Positions 8,224 through 17,155 of a stretch of DNA of 64,000 nt are shown here, piece after piece. The position numbers and the translations under genes were made by a program. The DNA is taken from contig NZ_JAWHTC010000005.1 of NCBI RefSeq assembly GCF_032586155.1, forward strand, positions 186,001 through 250,000, read 5' to 3'. The notes below the pieces were generated by a model that worked only from the letters and a program-made list of their open reading frames with translations, was not told the DNA's origin and did no database searches. Position 1 is the first letter of the stretch, and every line of letters begins with the position of its first letter. Source of the stretch: JAWHTC01 sp032586155. Lineage in GTDB: Bacteria > Pseudomonadota > Alphaproteobacteria > Rhodobacterales > Rhodobacteraceae.

Positions 8224-9513
8224 ATGAACCTGAGTGAATTGTGCAGGGCAAGGGCCGAGGCAGGCAGGCCGGTGCGGGCCGGGCTGATCGGGGCGGGCAA
8301 GTTCGGGTCGATGTTTCTGGCCCAGGTGCCGACGATCGACGGATTGGAGGTTTCGGCGATTGCCGATCTGGATGTGGACCGGGCACGCGATGCGTGCCGG
8401 GCCGTGGGCTGGTCGGACGCGCGGATTGCTGCCGTTGGTTTCGAAGAGGATGGCGCGGTGCTGGCGGCGCGCGACGATGTCGAGGTGGTGATCGAGGCCA
8501 CCGGAAATCCAAGGGCGGGGATCGCCCATGCGCTGGCAGCGATTGATGCGGGCAAGCATGTGGTGATGGTCAATGTCGAGGCCGATGTGTTGGCCGGGCC
8601 GGAACTGGCGCGGCGGGCCAGGGCTGCGGGGGTTGTCTATTCCATGGCCTATGGCGATCAGCCCGCCTTGGTGGCCGAGATGGTGGATTGGGTGCGGGCG
8701 ACCGGGTTCAGGGTGGTGGTGGCGGGAAAGGGTACGAAATACCTGCCCGCATATCACAATGTGACGCCTGATGATGTGTGGTCGCACTACGGGCTGACGC
8801 CGGAGCAGGCGACGCAGGCGGGGATGAACCCGCAGATGTTCAATTCTTTCCTTGATGGCACCAAGAGCGCGATCGAGATGGCGGCGATTGCCAATGCCTG
8901 CGGGCTGGATGTGCCTGCAGCGGGCCTCGGGTTTCCGCCCTGCGGTGTGGATGACCTTGCGCATGTTCTCCGGCCGCGCGATCTGGGAGGGCAGTTGGAT
9001 GGGCGCGGCATGGTCGAGGTGGTCTCGTCCGTCGAACGCGACGGCAGGCCCGTTTTCCGCGACCTGCGCTGGGGGGTTTACGTGGTGCTCGAGGCGCCGA
9101 ACGACTATGCCGCGGCCTGTTTCGCCCAATACGGGCTGCCCACCGATGACACGGGGCGGTTCGCGGCGATGTACAAGCCGTTTCACCTGATCGGATTGGA
9201 GCTGTCGATTTCGGTATTGAGCGCAGCACTGCGCGGCGAGGCCACGGGGCAGGCGCGGGAGATGCGCGGCACGGTGGTGGCAGTGGCCAAGCGCCGGCTA
9301 AAGGCTGGTGAGATGCTGGATGGTGAGGGTGGATTCACGGTCTGGGGACGATTGATGCCGGTTGAGGCGGCGCGCCAAGCCCTGCCGATCGGGTTGGCGC
9401 ATGGGGTGCGGTTGGTCCGTGATGTGGCCGAGGGCGAGGCTCTGGGCTTTGCCGATGTGGAAATGGCAGAGGATGAGGTGAGCGCGCTCTATCGGGCGGC
9501 ATTGCGAAGGTAG
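8224..9513 (+). CDS. NAD(P)-dependent oxidoreductase with C-terminal SAF domain
   Basis: 429 residues from the ATG at 8224, with GGGGAGG upstream. The N-terminus is a Rossmann fold resembling homoserine dehydrogenase (AGLIGAGKFGSMFLAQ, then VVIEATGNPRAG). The C-terminal 80 residues (KRRLKAGEMLDGEGGFTVWG, then LVRDVAEGEALGFADVEM) resemble an SAF domain as in FlgA or sialic-acid synthases. Homologs of this architecture are usually placed near sugar or sugar-acid catabolism genes, but nothing here names the substrate. It is divergently transcribed from the CPBP pair. Confidence 0.75.
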   Translation: MNLSELCRARAEAGRPVRAGLIGAGKFGSMFLAQVPTIDGLEVSAIADLDVDRARDACRAVGWSDARIAAVGFEEDGAVLAARDDVEVVIEATGNPRAGIAHALAAIDAGKHVVMVNVEADVLAGPELARRARAAGVVYSMAYGDQPALVAEMVDWVRATGFRVVVAGKGTKYLPAYHNVTPDDVWSHYGLTPEQATQAGMNPQMFNSFLDGTKSAIEMAAIANACGLDVPAAGLGFPPCGVDDLAHVLRPRDLGGQLDGRGMVEVVSSVERDGRPVFRDLRWGVYVVLEAPNDYAAACFAQYGLPTDDTGRFAAMYKPFHLIGLELSISVLSAALRGEATGQAREMRGTVVAVAKRRLKAGEMLDGEGGFTVWGRLMPVEAARQALPIGLAHGVRLVRDVAEGEALGFADVEMAEDEVSALYRAALRR

Positions 9514-9558
9514 GCGCGTCCGTTCAGGCGTTTGTTAGAACGTGATTTCAATCTGCTA

Positions 9559-9611
9559 GATGCGGACATTGGTCAAGAAGAACCGCACGGCTTCCCTTCT
9601 ATGTCCGCATC
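9559..9611. repeat. Inverted repeat, 11-bp perfect arms
   Basis: GATGCGGACAT (9559-9569) is repeated in reverse complement as ATGTCCGCATC (9601-9611), separated by 31 bases. It lies 45 bp after the SAF oxidoreductase stop in a 254-bp gap. No T-run follows either arm, so it is not an obvious terminator. It could be a protein-binding site or a remnant of a mobile element; I cannot tell. Confidence 0.5.
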
Positions 9612-9767
9612 AGGCCATAACCAGTCGACGCACACCGTCCAGCTTTGCGGCGTAGATGTGACTTTGAAAAATCCATCGTGGCGAATTGGCTTGCAACGGC
9701 TGGCTTTGGCTTGTGCCAGTCCGGTGCATTGCGTATCCATTTGCACGGTATGTGCCTGGGAGGTTTC

Positions 9768-10550
9768 ATGATCGGTGTCGGTTTGGCAATGCGGAGTGCG
9801 CAGCGGGGTGGCCAGCAAAGCGTACTGGTGCTTGGGCTGAGCCTGCTGCTGGCGGGTTGCATGGGCGAGGGCACCGGCGCGCTTGGTTTTCTTGCGGCCA
9901 AATCCGAGGACAAGACCGCTCAGGCGGGCAATTCGTCGAAAAATGCGCTAGTAAAGGCGCCGCCAAAGACCGCCGAGCTTGCCAGCGGCAAGGTCGTGGT
10001 GCAGGCCCCGCATGGGTATTGCATTGATCCGGGCTCGATGAAGACAGGCTTTGCCGGGGGGTTTGCCCTGATCGCGGCCTGTGGCAACCTGCCGGGCGGA
10101 CGCGCCTCCGGGGCCGATCCAGTGGTGATGACGGTGCAGGTGCAACCGGGCCTGTTCCGGCGTGATCTGCCCAGCGCCGAGGCAATGGCCACGGTCTTGG
10201 CACCGGCCAAGGCGCTACACAAGGTGGATGGCGATGGCCTGACTCTTGTGCATCTGAACGCGGGCGGGGACGGTGGCCTGCCCAAGGGAGACCCCAAACA
10301 CTGGCGCGGGGCGATGGTGATCAATGGCTATCTGGTGGGGCTTGCGCTTTATGCCCCCAAGGGCAGCGCCATGGCGGCGGGGCAGGGCAAGGGGCTGATC
10401 CTGCAACTTGCCGAAAACCTGCTGCAGGCCAGCCCGATCCGCGATTATTCGGAGGATGCGGCGGCGATCCCGACCGAGACGCCGAAACAGGCCGAGACAA
10501 AATCGGCGAAAAAGAAAACCGGCCTGAGGGCCTTGTTTTCCAAGCTGTAA
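9768..10550 (+). CDS. Putative lipoprotein of unknown function
   Basis: 260 residues from the ATG at 9768, preceded by GGGAGG. The N-terminus has a lipoprotein signal with lipobox LLAGC at about residues 27-31, so the mature protein is probably lipid-anchored facing the periplasm. The body contains conserved-looking segments (VQAPHGYCIDPGSMKTGF, GNLPGGRASGADPVVMTVQV) with Cys residues that could form a disulfide. The tail is Lys-rich (SAKKKTGLRALFSKL). I do not recognise a domain. Confidence 0.7.
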   Translation: MIGVGLAMRSAQRGGQQSVLVLGLSLLLAGCMGEGTGALGFLAAKSEDKTAQAGNSSKNALVKAPPKTAELASGKVVVQAPHGYCIDPGSMKTGFAGGFALIAACGNLPGGRASGADPVVMTVQVQPGLFRRDLPSAEAMATVLAPAKALHKVDGDGLTLVHLNAGGDGGLPKGDPKHWRGAMVINGYLVGLALYAPKGSAMAAGQGKGLILQLAENLLQASPIRDYSEDAAAIPTETPKQAETKSAKKKTGLRALFSKL

Positions 10551-10694
10551 TCGGGTTTGCCACGGGTGGGTACGCCGCCGTGGGGCTGCATTGCTCCATT
10601 TGTTTCGCGAACATGAACAATCTTTGCTTTTCGTTATGGTTGTTTCCGGTAAAACTGAACTGGGGACGAAAACGATGCGGGTGCCTGCAAGTCG

Positions 10695-11465
10695 ATGGCA
10701 AAACGAACCGGACTTTTGAAAGAGCTGATGTATCAGGCCTCGCTCAGGCGCTGGTCGCGCGCCGCCCGTGGCGCGGATGAGACGGATTTGGTGCAGCTCA
10801 GGGCGCAGCGGGCCAAGGCGCGGCGGCTCAGGGCGCATCTCAACCGGTTGATTCATGTGGCGGAAAGCCGACTGGCCCTGCCGATGATCGGGTCGACCGC
10901 CTTTCAGAAGCCGTTCGATGCCGATTGGGACTGGCGACCGGAGCTGTGGCGCGGACCCTTGCCTGTGCCGGGGATGAGCTCGGTTGCAAACAAGAGCATG
11001 CTGGGCCACGAGGTGACGCTGTTTCACGACTGCCAGAGATCCGAGCTAACGCTGCGCCAGGTGCGTAACATGCGCGAGGCTGATCTGGCACCGTTCGGGC
11101 TCAGGCTTGATGTGTTCAATTTTGACGGCTCGTTCCTGTCGCTGGTGGTTGACCTGCCGGAGGACGCGGTGCGCGGCTTGCAGAAACGCCACCTGGTCCG
11201 GGTGGACACGATCGTTGAGATGGAAAAGCCGCTGGAGGTTTTTGCGCGGTTGAACATCAAACATGGACCCAACACCGAACAGATCGTGCGCGAGCTGCCG
11301 CTGGGGGATGAAGAAGTAATGGTCGAGTTCGACCTCGCCTACACCAAACTGAACGAGAAGCGGGTCGAGAAGATGTGGCTGGACCTGATCTTTGAAGGGC
11401 CGCAGATGAACCAGGTGACGTTGCGCGACCTGACGTTCAGCCGCAGGCCGCGGGCTGAACTGTGA
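10695..11465 (+). CDS. Hypothetical protein (possibly DUF6478 family)
   Basis: 256 residues. It has a basic N-terminal region that may be helical (about residues 1-60, RRWSRAARGADETDLVQLRAQRAK is typical of its charge pattern in shorter pieces), then a mixed alpha/beta body with strands such as FNFDGSFLSLVVDLP and EEVMVEFDLAYTKLNEKRV. No signal peptide or catalytic motif is visible. The pattern resembles a family restricted to Rhodobacteraceae that I recall as DUF6478, but I cannot confirm this. The next gene starts 52 bp downstream and may be its partner. Confidence 0.6.
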   Translation: MAKRTGLLKELMYQASLRRWSRAARGADETDLVQLRAQRAKARRLRAHLNRLIHVAESRLALPMIGSTAFQKPFDADWDWRPELWRGPLPVPGMSSVANKSMLGHEVTLFHDCQRSELTLRQVRNMREADLAPFGLRLDVFNFDGSFLSLVVDLPEDAVRGLQKRHLVRVDTIVEMEKPLEVFARLNIKHGPNTEQIVRELPLGDEEVMVEFDLAYTKLNEKRVEKMWLDLIFEGPQMNQVTLRDLTFSRRPRAEL

Positions 11466-11517
11466 CGATCGCAACTGTGATGGACCGGATGATGATGACG
11501 ACACGGGAGAGGCTGAC

Positions 11518-11898
11518 ATGGGTGATATGACACTCGGTGCCACGCAGATGAAGGAAGGTGTCTGGGAGGCGCTGCTGCGGCGGGATCGCGAGGAAGATCA
11601 TGCCGATCTGCCCCGGATCGGCGTGACGTTGGGCAATGCCGAGGTCGAGGGTGTCGAGGTGATCCCGGATCAGCAGGGCGGTTACGTGCTGCGGGTCACG
11701 GTGCCGAAATACGCGATTTGCGATGGGGTGCAGACATTTCTGATCACAGACAAGGTCAGCGGCGAGAAAATCGGCTCGTTCACGCTGATCGCCGGAGAGG
11801 CGCTGGGCGATGATGTCCGGGCCGAGATGGATCTGCTCCGGGCCGAGCTGGACATGCTGAAACGGGCGTTCCGGCGGCATTGCCTGGAGACGATGTGA
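11518..11898 (+). CDS. Hypothetical protein paired with the upstream gene
   Basis: 126 residues from the ATG at 11518, with GGGAGAGG upstream. It is mostly beta-strand-like (EVEGVEVIPDQQGGYVLRV, GEKIGSFTLIAG) and ends in an acidic then basic helix (EMDLLRAELDMLKRAFRRH). No membrane segment or known domain. Short spacing and same strand suggest an operon with 10695-11465. Confidence 0.6.
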   Translation: MGDMTLGATQMKEGVWEALLRRDREEDHADLPRIGVTLGNAEVEGVEVIPDQQGGYVLRVTVPKYAICDGVQTFLITDKVSGEKIGSFTLIAGEALGDDVRAEMDLLRAELDMLKRAFRRHCLETM

Positions 11899-11999
11899 GG
11901 CGGGCGTTCGTCCGGTCACTTCGGCAAATCGAATACTGCAATCGCCTGTCGGGCAGCGCTATGCGGTTGGTCTCGCACTACCACGCGAGGGCGAACCGG

Positions 12000-12716
12000 T
12001 CAGGCCGGGGAGGGAAAACTGTCTTGTATCCGCTGAACATCGCCGGGATTGGCCTTGAGGAACTTCATGGCGCGGCGCAGGTACTTTGCCGATCTAGGCG
12101 GGAGGTTTTCCAGAGCGACAGCCGTCTCGCTTTCGGTTACGCGAAGGAATAGTGCCAGCGCGTGGGCGCGTGAGGGCTGTGACAGGTATCCCTGCCAACC
12201 GATCTGTTCGGCCCCGGCAAGCTGGATCACACCGAATCCACTGGTGATGACATGAAGATCGGTGCTGAGCTCTTCGGCTTCAGCCCCACCGGGCAACGTG
12301 CTGCCATCTACATGCAGATGCAGAACTTCGTGCATGAATTCGTGGGCGAGGGTGGCGATCATCGTGACCGGGCGGGCAAACAGCTCGGCGTCGTAGCGAA
12401 TCAGGCTTTGCTCGGTGTCACCCTGCCAAGTGCCTGCAGTGTCGCCAAGCGATTGGTAATTGTGGCGGTATTCCGGGGGGAGTTTCTCGATCTGGGCGAC
12501 CTCTATGTTTGCGTCGCTGACCCCGACAATACGGGCGATATCGGCAATCAGGCCTTTCACAGTCGCCTCATTCCTTCCCGAAGGGGCAGTAAAGAATGTC
12601 TTGTTGGGCAGGACCAAGGGGGTTTGCACCGTTAGCAGGCCAGCTTCGACGGCCCAGACGAAGCCATCGGCAATCCAATGCTGCATTTCATCGGAAACAG
12701 GGTACTTCCAAAACAT
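12000..12716 (-). CDS. Putative zinc metallopeptidase-like protein (HExxH)
   Basis: 238 residues from MFWKYPVSDEM at 12716; the frame is open further upstream to 12833, so the start is not certain. It has HEFMH at residues 125-129 and a downstream EAEELSTDL at 146-154 that could give the third zinc ligand, as in gluzincin-type peptidases. No signal peptide is seen with this start. Function is otherwise unknown. It is convergent with the gene ending at 11898, with 100 bp between. Confidence 0.65.
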   Translation of the reverse strand: MFWKYPVSDEMQHWIADGFVWAVEAGLLTVQTPLVLPNKTFFTAPSGRNEATVKGLIADIARIVGVSDANIEVAQIEKLPPEYRHNYQSLGDTAGTWQGDTEQSLIRYDAELFARPVTMIATLAHEFMHEVLHLHVDGSTLPGGAEAEELSTDLHVITSGFGVIQLAGAEQIGWQGYLSQPSRAHALALFLRVTESETAVALENLPPRSAKYLRRAMKFLKANPGDVQRIQDSFPSPA

Positions 12717-12825
12717 CGATGGAGGTGTTGTCCTTGTAAGTGGGTAAGTGGCAATCGGCGGTAGGTTGCTCGATACACGGGATGCGTGCAAGGAATTACC
12801 TAACAAAAACGAGAGGGAACCGGCC

Positions 12826-13119
12826 ATGATCACCGAGATTGTGAAATTTAACCTGCCCGAGGGGATGGAACGGGACGAGGTCGTGTCGCTTTACGAGAAG
12901 ACGATGCCGCGATGGGCGGCCAACGAAGCATTGGTCCGCAAGTATTACCTGTACGATGGCGAGGCGCGGACTGGTGGCGGGGTCTATCTTTGGCCGAGTG
13001 TCGCGGACGCGAAGGCGGCGCATGATGACGCCTGGTGTGACATGGCCGAGGCGATGTACGGGTCGCGGCCGAGGTTCCAGTATTTCGAGACTCCGTTGAT
13101 TGTCGACAATTCCAGCTAA
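12826..13119 (+). CDS. Small monooxygenase-like dimeric alpha-beta barrel protein
   Basis: 97 residues from the ATG at 12826, with GAGAGGGA upstream. The pattern (MITEIVKFNLPEGMERDEV, then YYLYDGEARTGGGVYLW, then FETPLIVDN) resembles YdhR-type or antibiotic-biosynthesis-monooxygenase folds, which are small ferredoxin-like dimers often described as putative monooxygenases. No cofactor site is obvious, and the substrate cannot be inferred. It stands alone, divergent from the HExxH gene. Confidence 0.7.
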   Translation: MITEIVKFNLPEGMERDEVVSLYEKTMPRWAANEALVRKYYLYDGEARTGGGVYLWPSVADAKAAHDDAWCDMAEAMYGSRPRFQYFETPLIVDNSS

Positions 13120-13366
13120 AGCGTTGCACACCGCGCGCCGGTTGGCTTCGGGTTGCGCCGCGCTTTGCGCGTCGCCCGGAGGCCTCGCTGCGCTCGGCGG
13201 TGGGGTTGAAAATGCTGGCGGGGCGGTTGTTTGAAGTGTGGTAATTTGAGTATTTGGGCCAAGAAAGAGACAGAGATGCGTGCTCTTTCTGCCAGGCGGC
13301 GTTCAGGAGAAGCTGGCTTTTGCCGAATTTCGCGGTCTTCGGGCTTGCCCATCATATCATAATTCT

Positions 13367-13382
13367 ATATTTCATGAAATAT
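13367..13382. promoter_or_regulatory. Perfect 16-bp palindrome, likely ArsR operator
   Basis: ATATTTCATGAAATAT is a perfect palindrome whose last two bases are the A and T of the arsR ATG codon. ArsR repressors bind imperfect AT-rich inverted repeats near their own start, so autorepression by blocking transcription or initiation is likely. Confidence 0.65.
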
Positions 13383-13731
13383 GGATATGATTCGAGCCCT
13401 TGATGCCTTTACCGCCCTGTCGCAGGAGACCCGCTTGCGGGTGTTTCGTCACCTTGTGCGCGCCGGGGCGCAAGGGATGGTGGCCGGGGATCTGGCCCGG
13501 GCGCTGGATGTGAAGCAGAACACGCTGTCGGCAAACCTGGCGGTGTTGCTTCGCGCCGGTATCGTGCGCAACCGGCGCGAGGGGCGGTCGATCCGGTATT
13601 TTGTCGATCTGGACGGTTTGCGCGGCATGCTGTCCTTTCTGCTTGAGGATTGTTGTGGCGGGCAGGCGGAGATCTGTACGCCGGTGATCGAGAGCATTGC
13701 CTGCAATTGCGAAGGAACATGTGATGACTGA
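13381..13731 (+). CDS. arsR: ArsR-family repressor with C-terminal cysteine site
   Basis: A 116-residue winged-helix regulator (AGDLARALDVKQNTLSANLAVLLRAGIV is the helix-turn-helix region, RREGRSIRYFVDL the wing). The classical ELCVCDL metal site in the recognition helix is absent. Instead Cys91-Cys92 and Cys99 sit at the C-terminus, resembling the relocated arsenite site described for Acidithiobacillus ferrooxidans ArsR, followed by CNCEGTC at 108-114. It probably represses its own operon until As(III) binds. The arsH start overlaps its stop by 8 bases. A start at the second Met (13387) is also possible. Confidence 0.85.
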   Translation: MDMIRALDAFTALSQETRLRVFRHLVRAGAQGMVAGDLARALDVKQNTLSANLAVLLRAGIVRNRREGRSIRYFVDLDGLRGMLSFLLEDCCGGQAEICTPVIESIACNCEGTCDD

Positions 13732-14572
13732 CACACCGAACCTTGTCGAAGACCATTTTCGTGCCAGCGACGCCGCGGCATTGTTCGATGCCCCGCGACC
13801 GACACATGCGCCGCGGATTCTGCTGCTGAACGGGTCGCTCAGGAAACGTTCGTTCAGCCGGCTGGCCAATGAGGAGGCAGCGCGGATCCTGCAGAAGCTG
13901 GGTGCGGAGACACGGGTTTACTCGGCGGATGAGCTGCCGTTGGTGGATGAGGGCAATGCGGATCATCCCAAGGTGAAAGAGCTGCACGAGGCGGTAACCT
14001 GGTCTGAGGGCATGGTGTGGTGCTCGCCCGAACGGCACGGGGCGATGACCGGGGTGATGAAGACGCAGATAGACTGGATTCCCCTGTCGCTGGGCGCTGT
14101 GCGGCCTACGCAAGGAAAGACGCTGGCGGTGATGCAGGTCGAGGGCGGCTCGCAGAGTTTCAATGCGGTGAACCAGATGCGTATCCTGGGGCGCTGGATG
14201 CGGATGATTACCATCCCGAACCAGTCCTCGGTGGCCAAGGCCTTCCTCGAATTCGACGACCATGACCGGATGAAACCGTCCGGCTACTATGACCGGATCG
14301 TTGATGTGATGGAGGAGCTGGTGAAATTCACCCTGCTGACGCGGGGTGTGTCGGACCACCTGGTGGATCGGTATTCAGAGCGCAAGGAAAGCGGTGCGGC
14401 GTTGATCGCACGGGTGAATTCCACGCGGGCGGGACAGGAGGTTGCGCCCGCGAAGCAGGCCGTTGCAGAAGCCGTCGCAACCGGCGTTATCGAACAGACA
14501 GCCAAATCTGCGGGATGTTGCGGACCGCAAGCGGTATCCGGGCCTGAAACCGCCAGGACGGGTTGCTGTTAA
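13724..14572 (+). CDS. arsH: NADPH-dependent FMN reductase ArsH
   Basis: 282 residues from the ATG at 13724. A flavodoxin-like fold with FMN phosphate loop LLLNGSLRKRSFSR (residues 33-46) and the ArsH segments WCSPERHGAMTGVMKTQIDW and MQVEGGSQSFN. ArsH oxidises trivalent organoarsenicals and can reduce quinones or metals. The C-terminal extension holds two Cys pairs (GCCGPQ and TGCC), an unusual tail that may bind metal. It is co-transcribed with arsR; no arsB, arsC or acr3 is in the window, so this is a minimal organoarsenical-type operon. Confidence 0.9.
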   Translation: MTDTPNLVEDHFRASDAAALFDAPRPTHAPRILLLNGSLRKRSFSRLANEEAARILQKLGAETRVYSADELPLVDEGNADHPKVKELHEAVTWSEGMVWCSPERHGAMTGVMKTQIDWIPLSLGAVRPTQGKTLAVMQVEGGSQSFNAVNQMRILGRWMRMITIPNQSSVAKAFLEFDDHDRMKPSGYYDRIVDVMEELVKFTLLTRGVSDHLVDRYSERKESGAALIARVNSTRAGQEVAPAKQAVAEAVATGVIEQTAKSAGCCGPQAVSGPETARTGCC

Positions 14573-14593
14573 GATGAATGGCTGAACGCGCGG

Positions 14594-15142
14594 TCAGCGG
14601 AATTCCTCCATCTCGGATTTCCGTCTCTGAAGGGCGTGGAAATTCTCGATGGTAAAGGCGATCTCGCGCCCGCTGGTCCAGTCGAACAGCGAGCGTTCGA
14701 TCCGGGTCAGAGGACCCTGGTAGATGTGGATGGCATGGCTATGTCCGGGCCCTTCGGCAGTGATGGCATGTACGGCATCGGCACCAAGGCTAATGATTTC
14801 GCCCGCCGGGACGGTTTTGTTGGCGGCGTGGCGCAACCGGTTCGAGTCACGGTGGTAGAGCACCTGGACCTCGGCACCGCGATAGACGGCGATATGCACG
14901 GGCACGCAATGTTCATGTGGGGCAAAGACGACATTCGCGTCATAGCGGCAGGACCAGATCGAGCAGGTATCGTCTTCGAACAGCAGGACCTCGTCTTCCT
15001 CAGTCGCTGCAATGGCATCGGCAACGGTGTCGCGGTCGGCAAGGCTGTCCCGCAGAACCTGGCGAATGGCCGGGGTGGGCTGATCCGAAGTTGCCGCTTT
15101 GCGGGCGTTTTCCACCAGCGTATCGAGGATGCTTTGGCTCAT
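14594..15142 (-). CDS. Cupin metal-dependent enzyme, cysteine-dioxygenase-like
   Basis: A 182-residue double-stranded beta-helix protein. Metal ligands are suggested by PHEHCVPVHIAVYRG and by SHAIHIYQGPLTRIER near the end. It resembles the predicted metal-dependent cupins related to cysteine dioxygenase. Substrate unknown. It lies on the opposite strand to arsRH, 22 bp from the arsH stop, so the pair is convergent. Confidence 0.75.
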   Translation of the reverse strand: MSQSILDTLVENARKAATSDQPTPAIRQVLRDSLADRDTVADAIAATEEDEVLLFEDDTCSIWSCRYDANVVFAPHEHCVPVHIAVYRGAEVQVLYHRDSNRLRHAANKTVPAGEIISLGADAVHAITAEGPGHSHAIHIYQGPLTRIERSLFDWTSGREIAFTIENFHALQRRKSEMEEFR

Positions 15143-15394
15143 GCAGGGCTCTCCTTTGGCGAACAGGTGCGCGTGGGCTGACCCGGGCGTCTAATCGTAC
15201 CGAACCCGGAATTGACCTGAAACGCAAGGCGGGCGGCTCGCGCCGCGCGCGCGGCGCGCCAGGCCCAACCAGCGAGGATGCGCCGTCAGGCGCACCGCAG
15301 TGGGCGGGAGGGCTGGCACCAGACGATCTATATGAAACTGTAGCCGGTCGTGGTCTATTGGCGGAGACAAGACCACTGGACGAAGGCCGCGCAC

Positions 15395-16639
15395 ATGACC
15401 GGAATGAAAGACCGCAGGCATTTCCTGTTTCTCAATATCGGCCATTTCCTGGACCACTTGTTTACCCTGATCTTCGCAACCGTGGTGGCTCTGGTCCTGG
15501 CGCGGGAATGGGGGATGGAATATGCCCGGCTGATCCCTTACGCAACGCCGGGGCTGATTGCCTTTGGCGTGTTTTCCCTGCCCGCGGGCTGGTTGGCCGA
15601 CCGGTGGAGCCGCGAGGGCATGATGGCGATTTTCTTCATTGGCATCGGGCTGGCATCGGTGCTGACTTCGGCGGCGCAAACACCGGTGCAGATGGCACTT
15701 GGCCTTTTCGTGGTTGGGATGTTTGCCGCCATCTATCACCCGGTCGGGTTGGCGATGATCGCCCGTGGCGGTGACTCCATGGGCATGGACATCGCCGTTA
15801 ACGGGGTTTGGGGCAACATGGGCGTGGGTTGTGCGGCGCTGCTGACCGGTGTTCTGATTGACGTGGCCGGGTGGCGCGCGGCGTTCTGGGTGCCCGGGGG
15901 TTTCTCGGTTCTGGTGGGCGTGGCTTATCTTTTTACGTTCGGTGATCGCATCCGCATGAAAAACGCGGCATCGGCGTCACTGGCCCCGACAGTTGCGGGC
16001 AGCGCTGGATCGCTGAGCAGTGCCGAGCGCCACGCAATGCTGATCCGGGTGTCGGCAATCATCTTTTTCACCACCGCTGTGTCGAGCATCATTTTCCAGG
16101 GCACGACATTCTCACTGCCCAAGGTATTCGAAGAGCGCCTTCAGGGTATTGCCGGGTCGGCGACGCTGGTGGGGTGGATGGCGTTCATGGTCTTTGCAGT
16201 TGCCTCGATGGCCCAGATCGTCGTGGGCCGGCAGCTTGATCGGCACGGTCCGCGCAGCGTCTTTGCTGTGGTTGCCACGATTCAGCTGGTTTTCTTTTCC
16301 CTGATGCCGGGCCTGACGGATTGGGCCGCGGTTTTCGTGGCGTTGGCCTTTATGCTGGGGGCGTTCGGCCAGATCCCGATCAATGATTACATGATCGGGC
16401 GTATGGCCAAGTCCGAGTTGCGCGCCATGATCTATGGTACGCGCTATATCATCAGTTTCGGCGTCTGGGCGACGGTTGTGCCCCTTATCGCATGGGTGCA
16501 TCACAACTGGGGCTTCGATGTGTTGTTTTACATCCTTGCGTGGTCGGCAGCGGCCATCCTTTTGGCGGTTTTCCTGTTGCCGAAACGCCTGCCGGATACA
16601 TCCGCCGCGCCGGTGTATCAGGGCCGCGTTTCTTTTTGA
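15395..16639 (+). CDS. MFS transporter, fosmidomycin-resistance-like
   Basis: 414 residues from the ATG at 15395, with a second possible Met at 15404. Twelve hydrophobic segments are visible. The sequence has the FSR-type pattern NIGHFLDHLFTLIF in TM1 and AIYHPVGLAMIARGG in TM4, plus the MFS loop GWLADRWSREG. Members export small drugs or metabolites by proton antiport; the substrate here is unknown. The 250 bp upstream hold no other gene but include an alternating GC tract (about 15240-15260). Confidence 0.8.
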   Translation: MTGMKDRRHFLFLNIGHFLDHLFTLIFATVVALVLAREWGMEYARLIPYATPGLIAFGVFSLPAGWLADRWSREGMMAIFFIGIGLASVLTSAAQTPVQMALGLFVVGMFAAIYHPVGLAMIARGGDSMGMDIAVNGVWGNMGVGCAALLTGVLIDVAGWRAAFWVPGGFSVLVGVAYLFTFGDRIRMKNAASASLAPTVAGSAGSLSSAERHAMLIRVSAIIFFTTAVSSIIFQGTTFSLPKVFEERLQGIAGSATLVGWMAFMVFAVASMAQIVVGRQLDRHGPRSVFAVVATIQLVFFSLMPGLTDWAAVFVALAFMLGAFGQIPINDYMIGRMAKSELRAMIYGTRYIISFGVWATVVPLIAWVHHNWGFDVLFYILAWSAAAILLAVFLLPKRLPDTSAAPVYQGRVSF

Positions 16640-16650
16640 TCCACGGCGGC

Positions 16651-17049
16651 TCAGGTGCTGGGCCAGACCAGCTCCAGCCGGATGCCGCCTGGCTCGGAAA
16701 ACATCATGTGTTGACGTGGGCCGTCTCCCATGGGTTCGGGCATGAACTCGATCTTTACTCCTGGATGCGCGGCGACCTTGGCGGTCAGCGCGGTCAGCGT
16801 CGCCTCGTCTGGCACTTCGATGGCCATGTGGTGCAACCCGATATTGTGGTGGCGGTCGAAATCGACAGGATCGCGGTCATCGGAGACCTGCCAAAGCGTC
16901 AGGCGGCTGGTTCCGTCGGAAACCGCGCTGCGCGGGTAGGTGTCGTCGCGGCCCGTTTCCACCCAGCCCAGAATATCGCAGAAGAACCGTACCGTATCGT
17001 CAAGATTGCGCACCGATAGACCGGTGTGGTTGATGCCCTGTGTTACCAT
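16651..17049 (-). CDS. VOC-family (glyoxalase-fold) protein
   Basis: 132 residues with two beta-alpha-beta-beta-beta modules. GINHTGLSVRNLDDTVRFFCDILGW starts module 1 in shorter conserved pieces (GINHTGLSV, FFCDILGW), HHMAIEVPD starts module 2, and EPGGIRLELVWP ends it. His8, His in HHMAI and Glu in LELV fit the VOC metal triad. Members include lyases, dioxygenases and resistance proteins; the substrate cannot be told. Its stop is 12 bp from the convergent MFS gene. Confidence 0.8.
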   Translation of the reverse strand: MVTQGINHTGLSVRNLDDTVRFFCDILGWVETGRDDTYPRSAVSDGTSRLTLWQVSDDRDPVDFDRHHNIGLHHMAIEVPDEATLTALTAKVAAHPGVKIEFMPEPMGDGPRQHMMFSEPGGIRLELVWPST

Positions 17050-17155
17050 ATGACCCTCTTACCCAGCGTTACGTGGCAAACTATTGACGCCGCGTATCGG
17101 GGTGACAAGGTCCAGTTCCAAGGGCAAGACTCGGTCCAATCAAAGGAGACCCGCC

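Noticed and set aside
7224..8573. A 449-codon version of the second CPBP gene
   Set aside because: The extra N-terminal part is the antisense of the divergent oxidoreductase gene; the ATG at 8111 gives the conserved length.
15240..15260. Alternating CG tract as a Z-DNA or regulatory signal
   Set aside because: Short, in a GC-rich genome, with no supporting feature around it.
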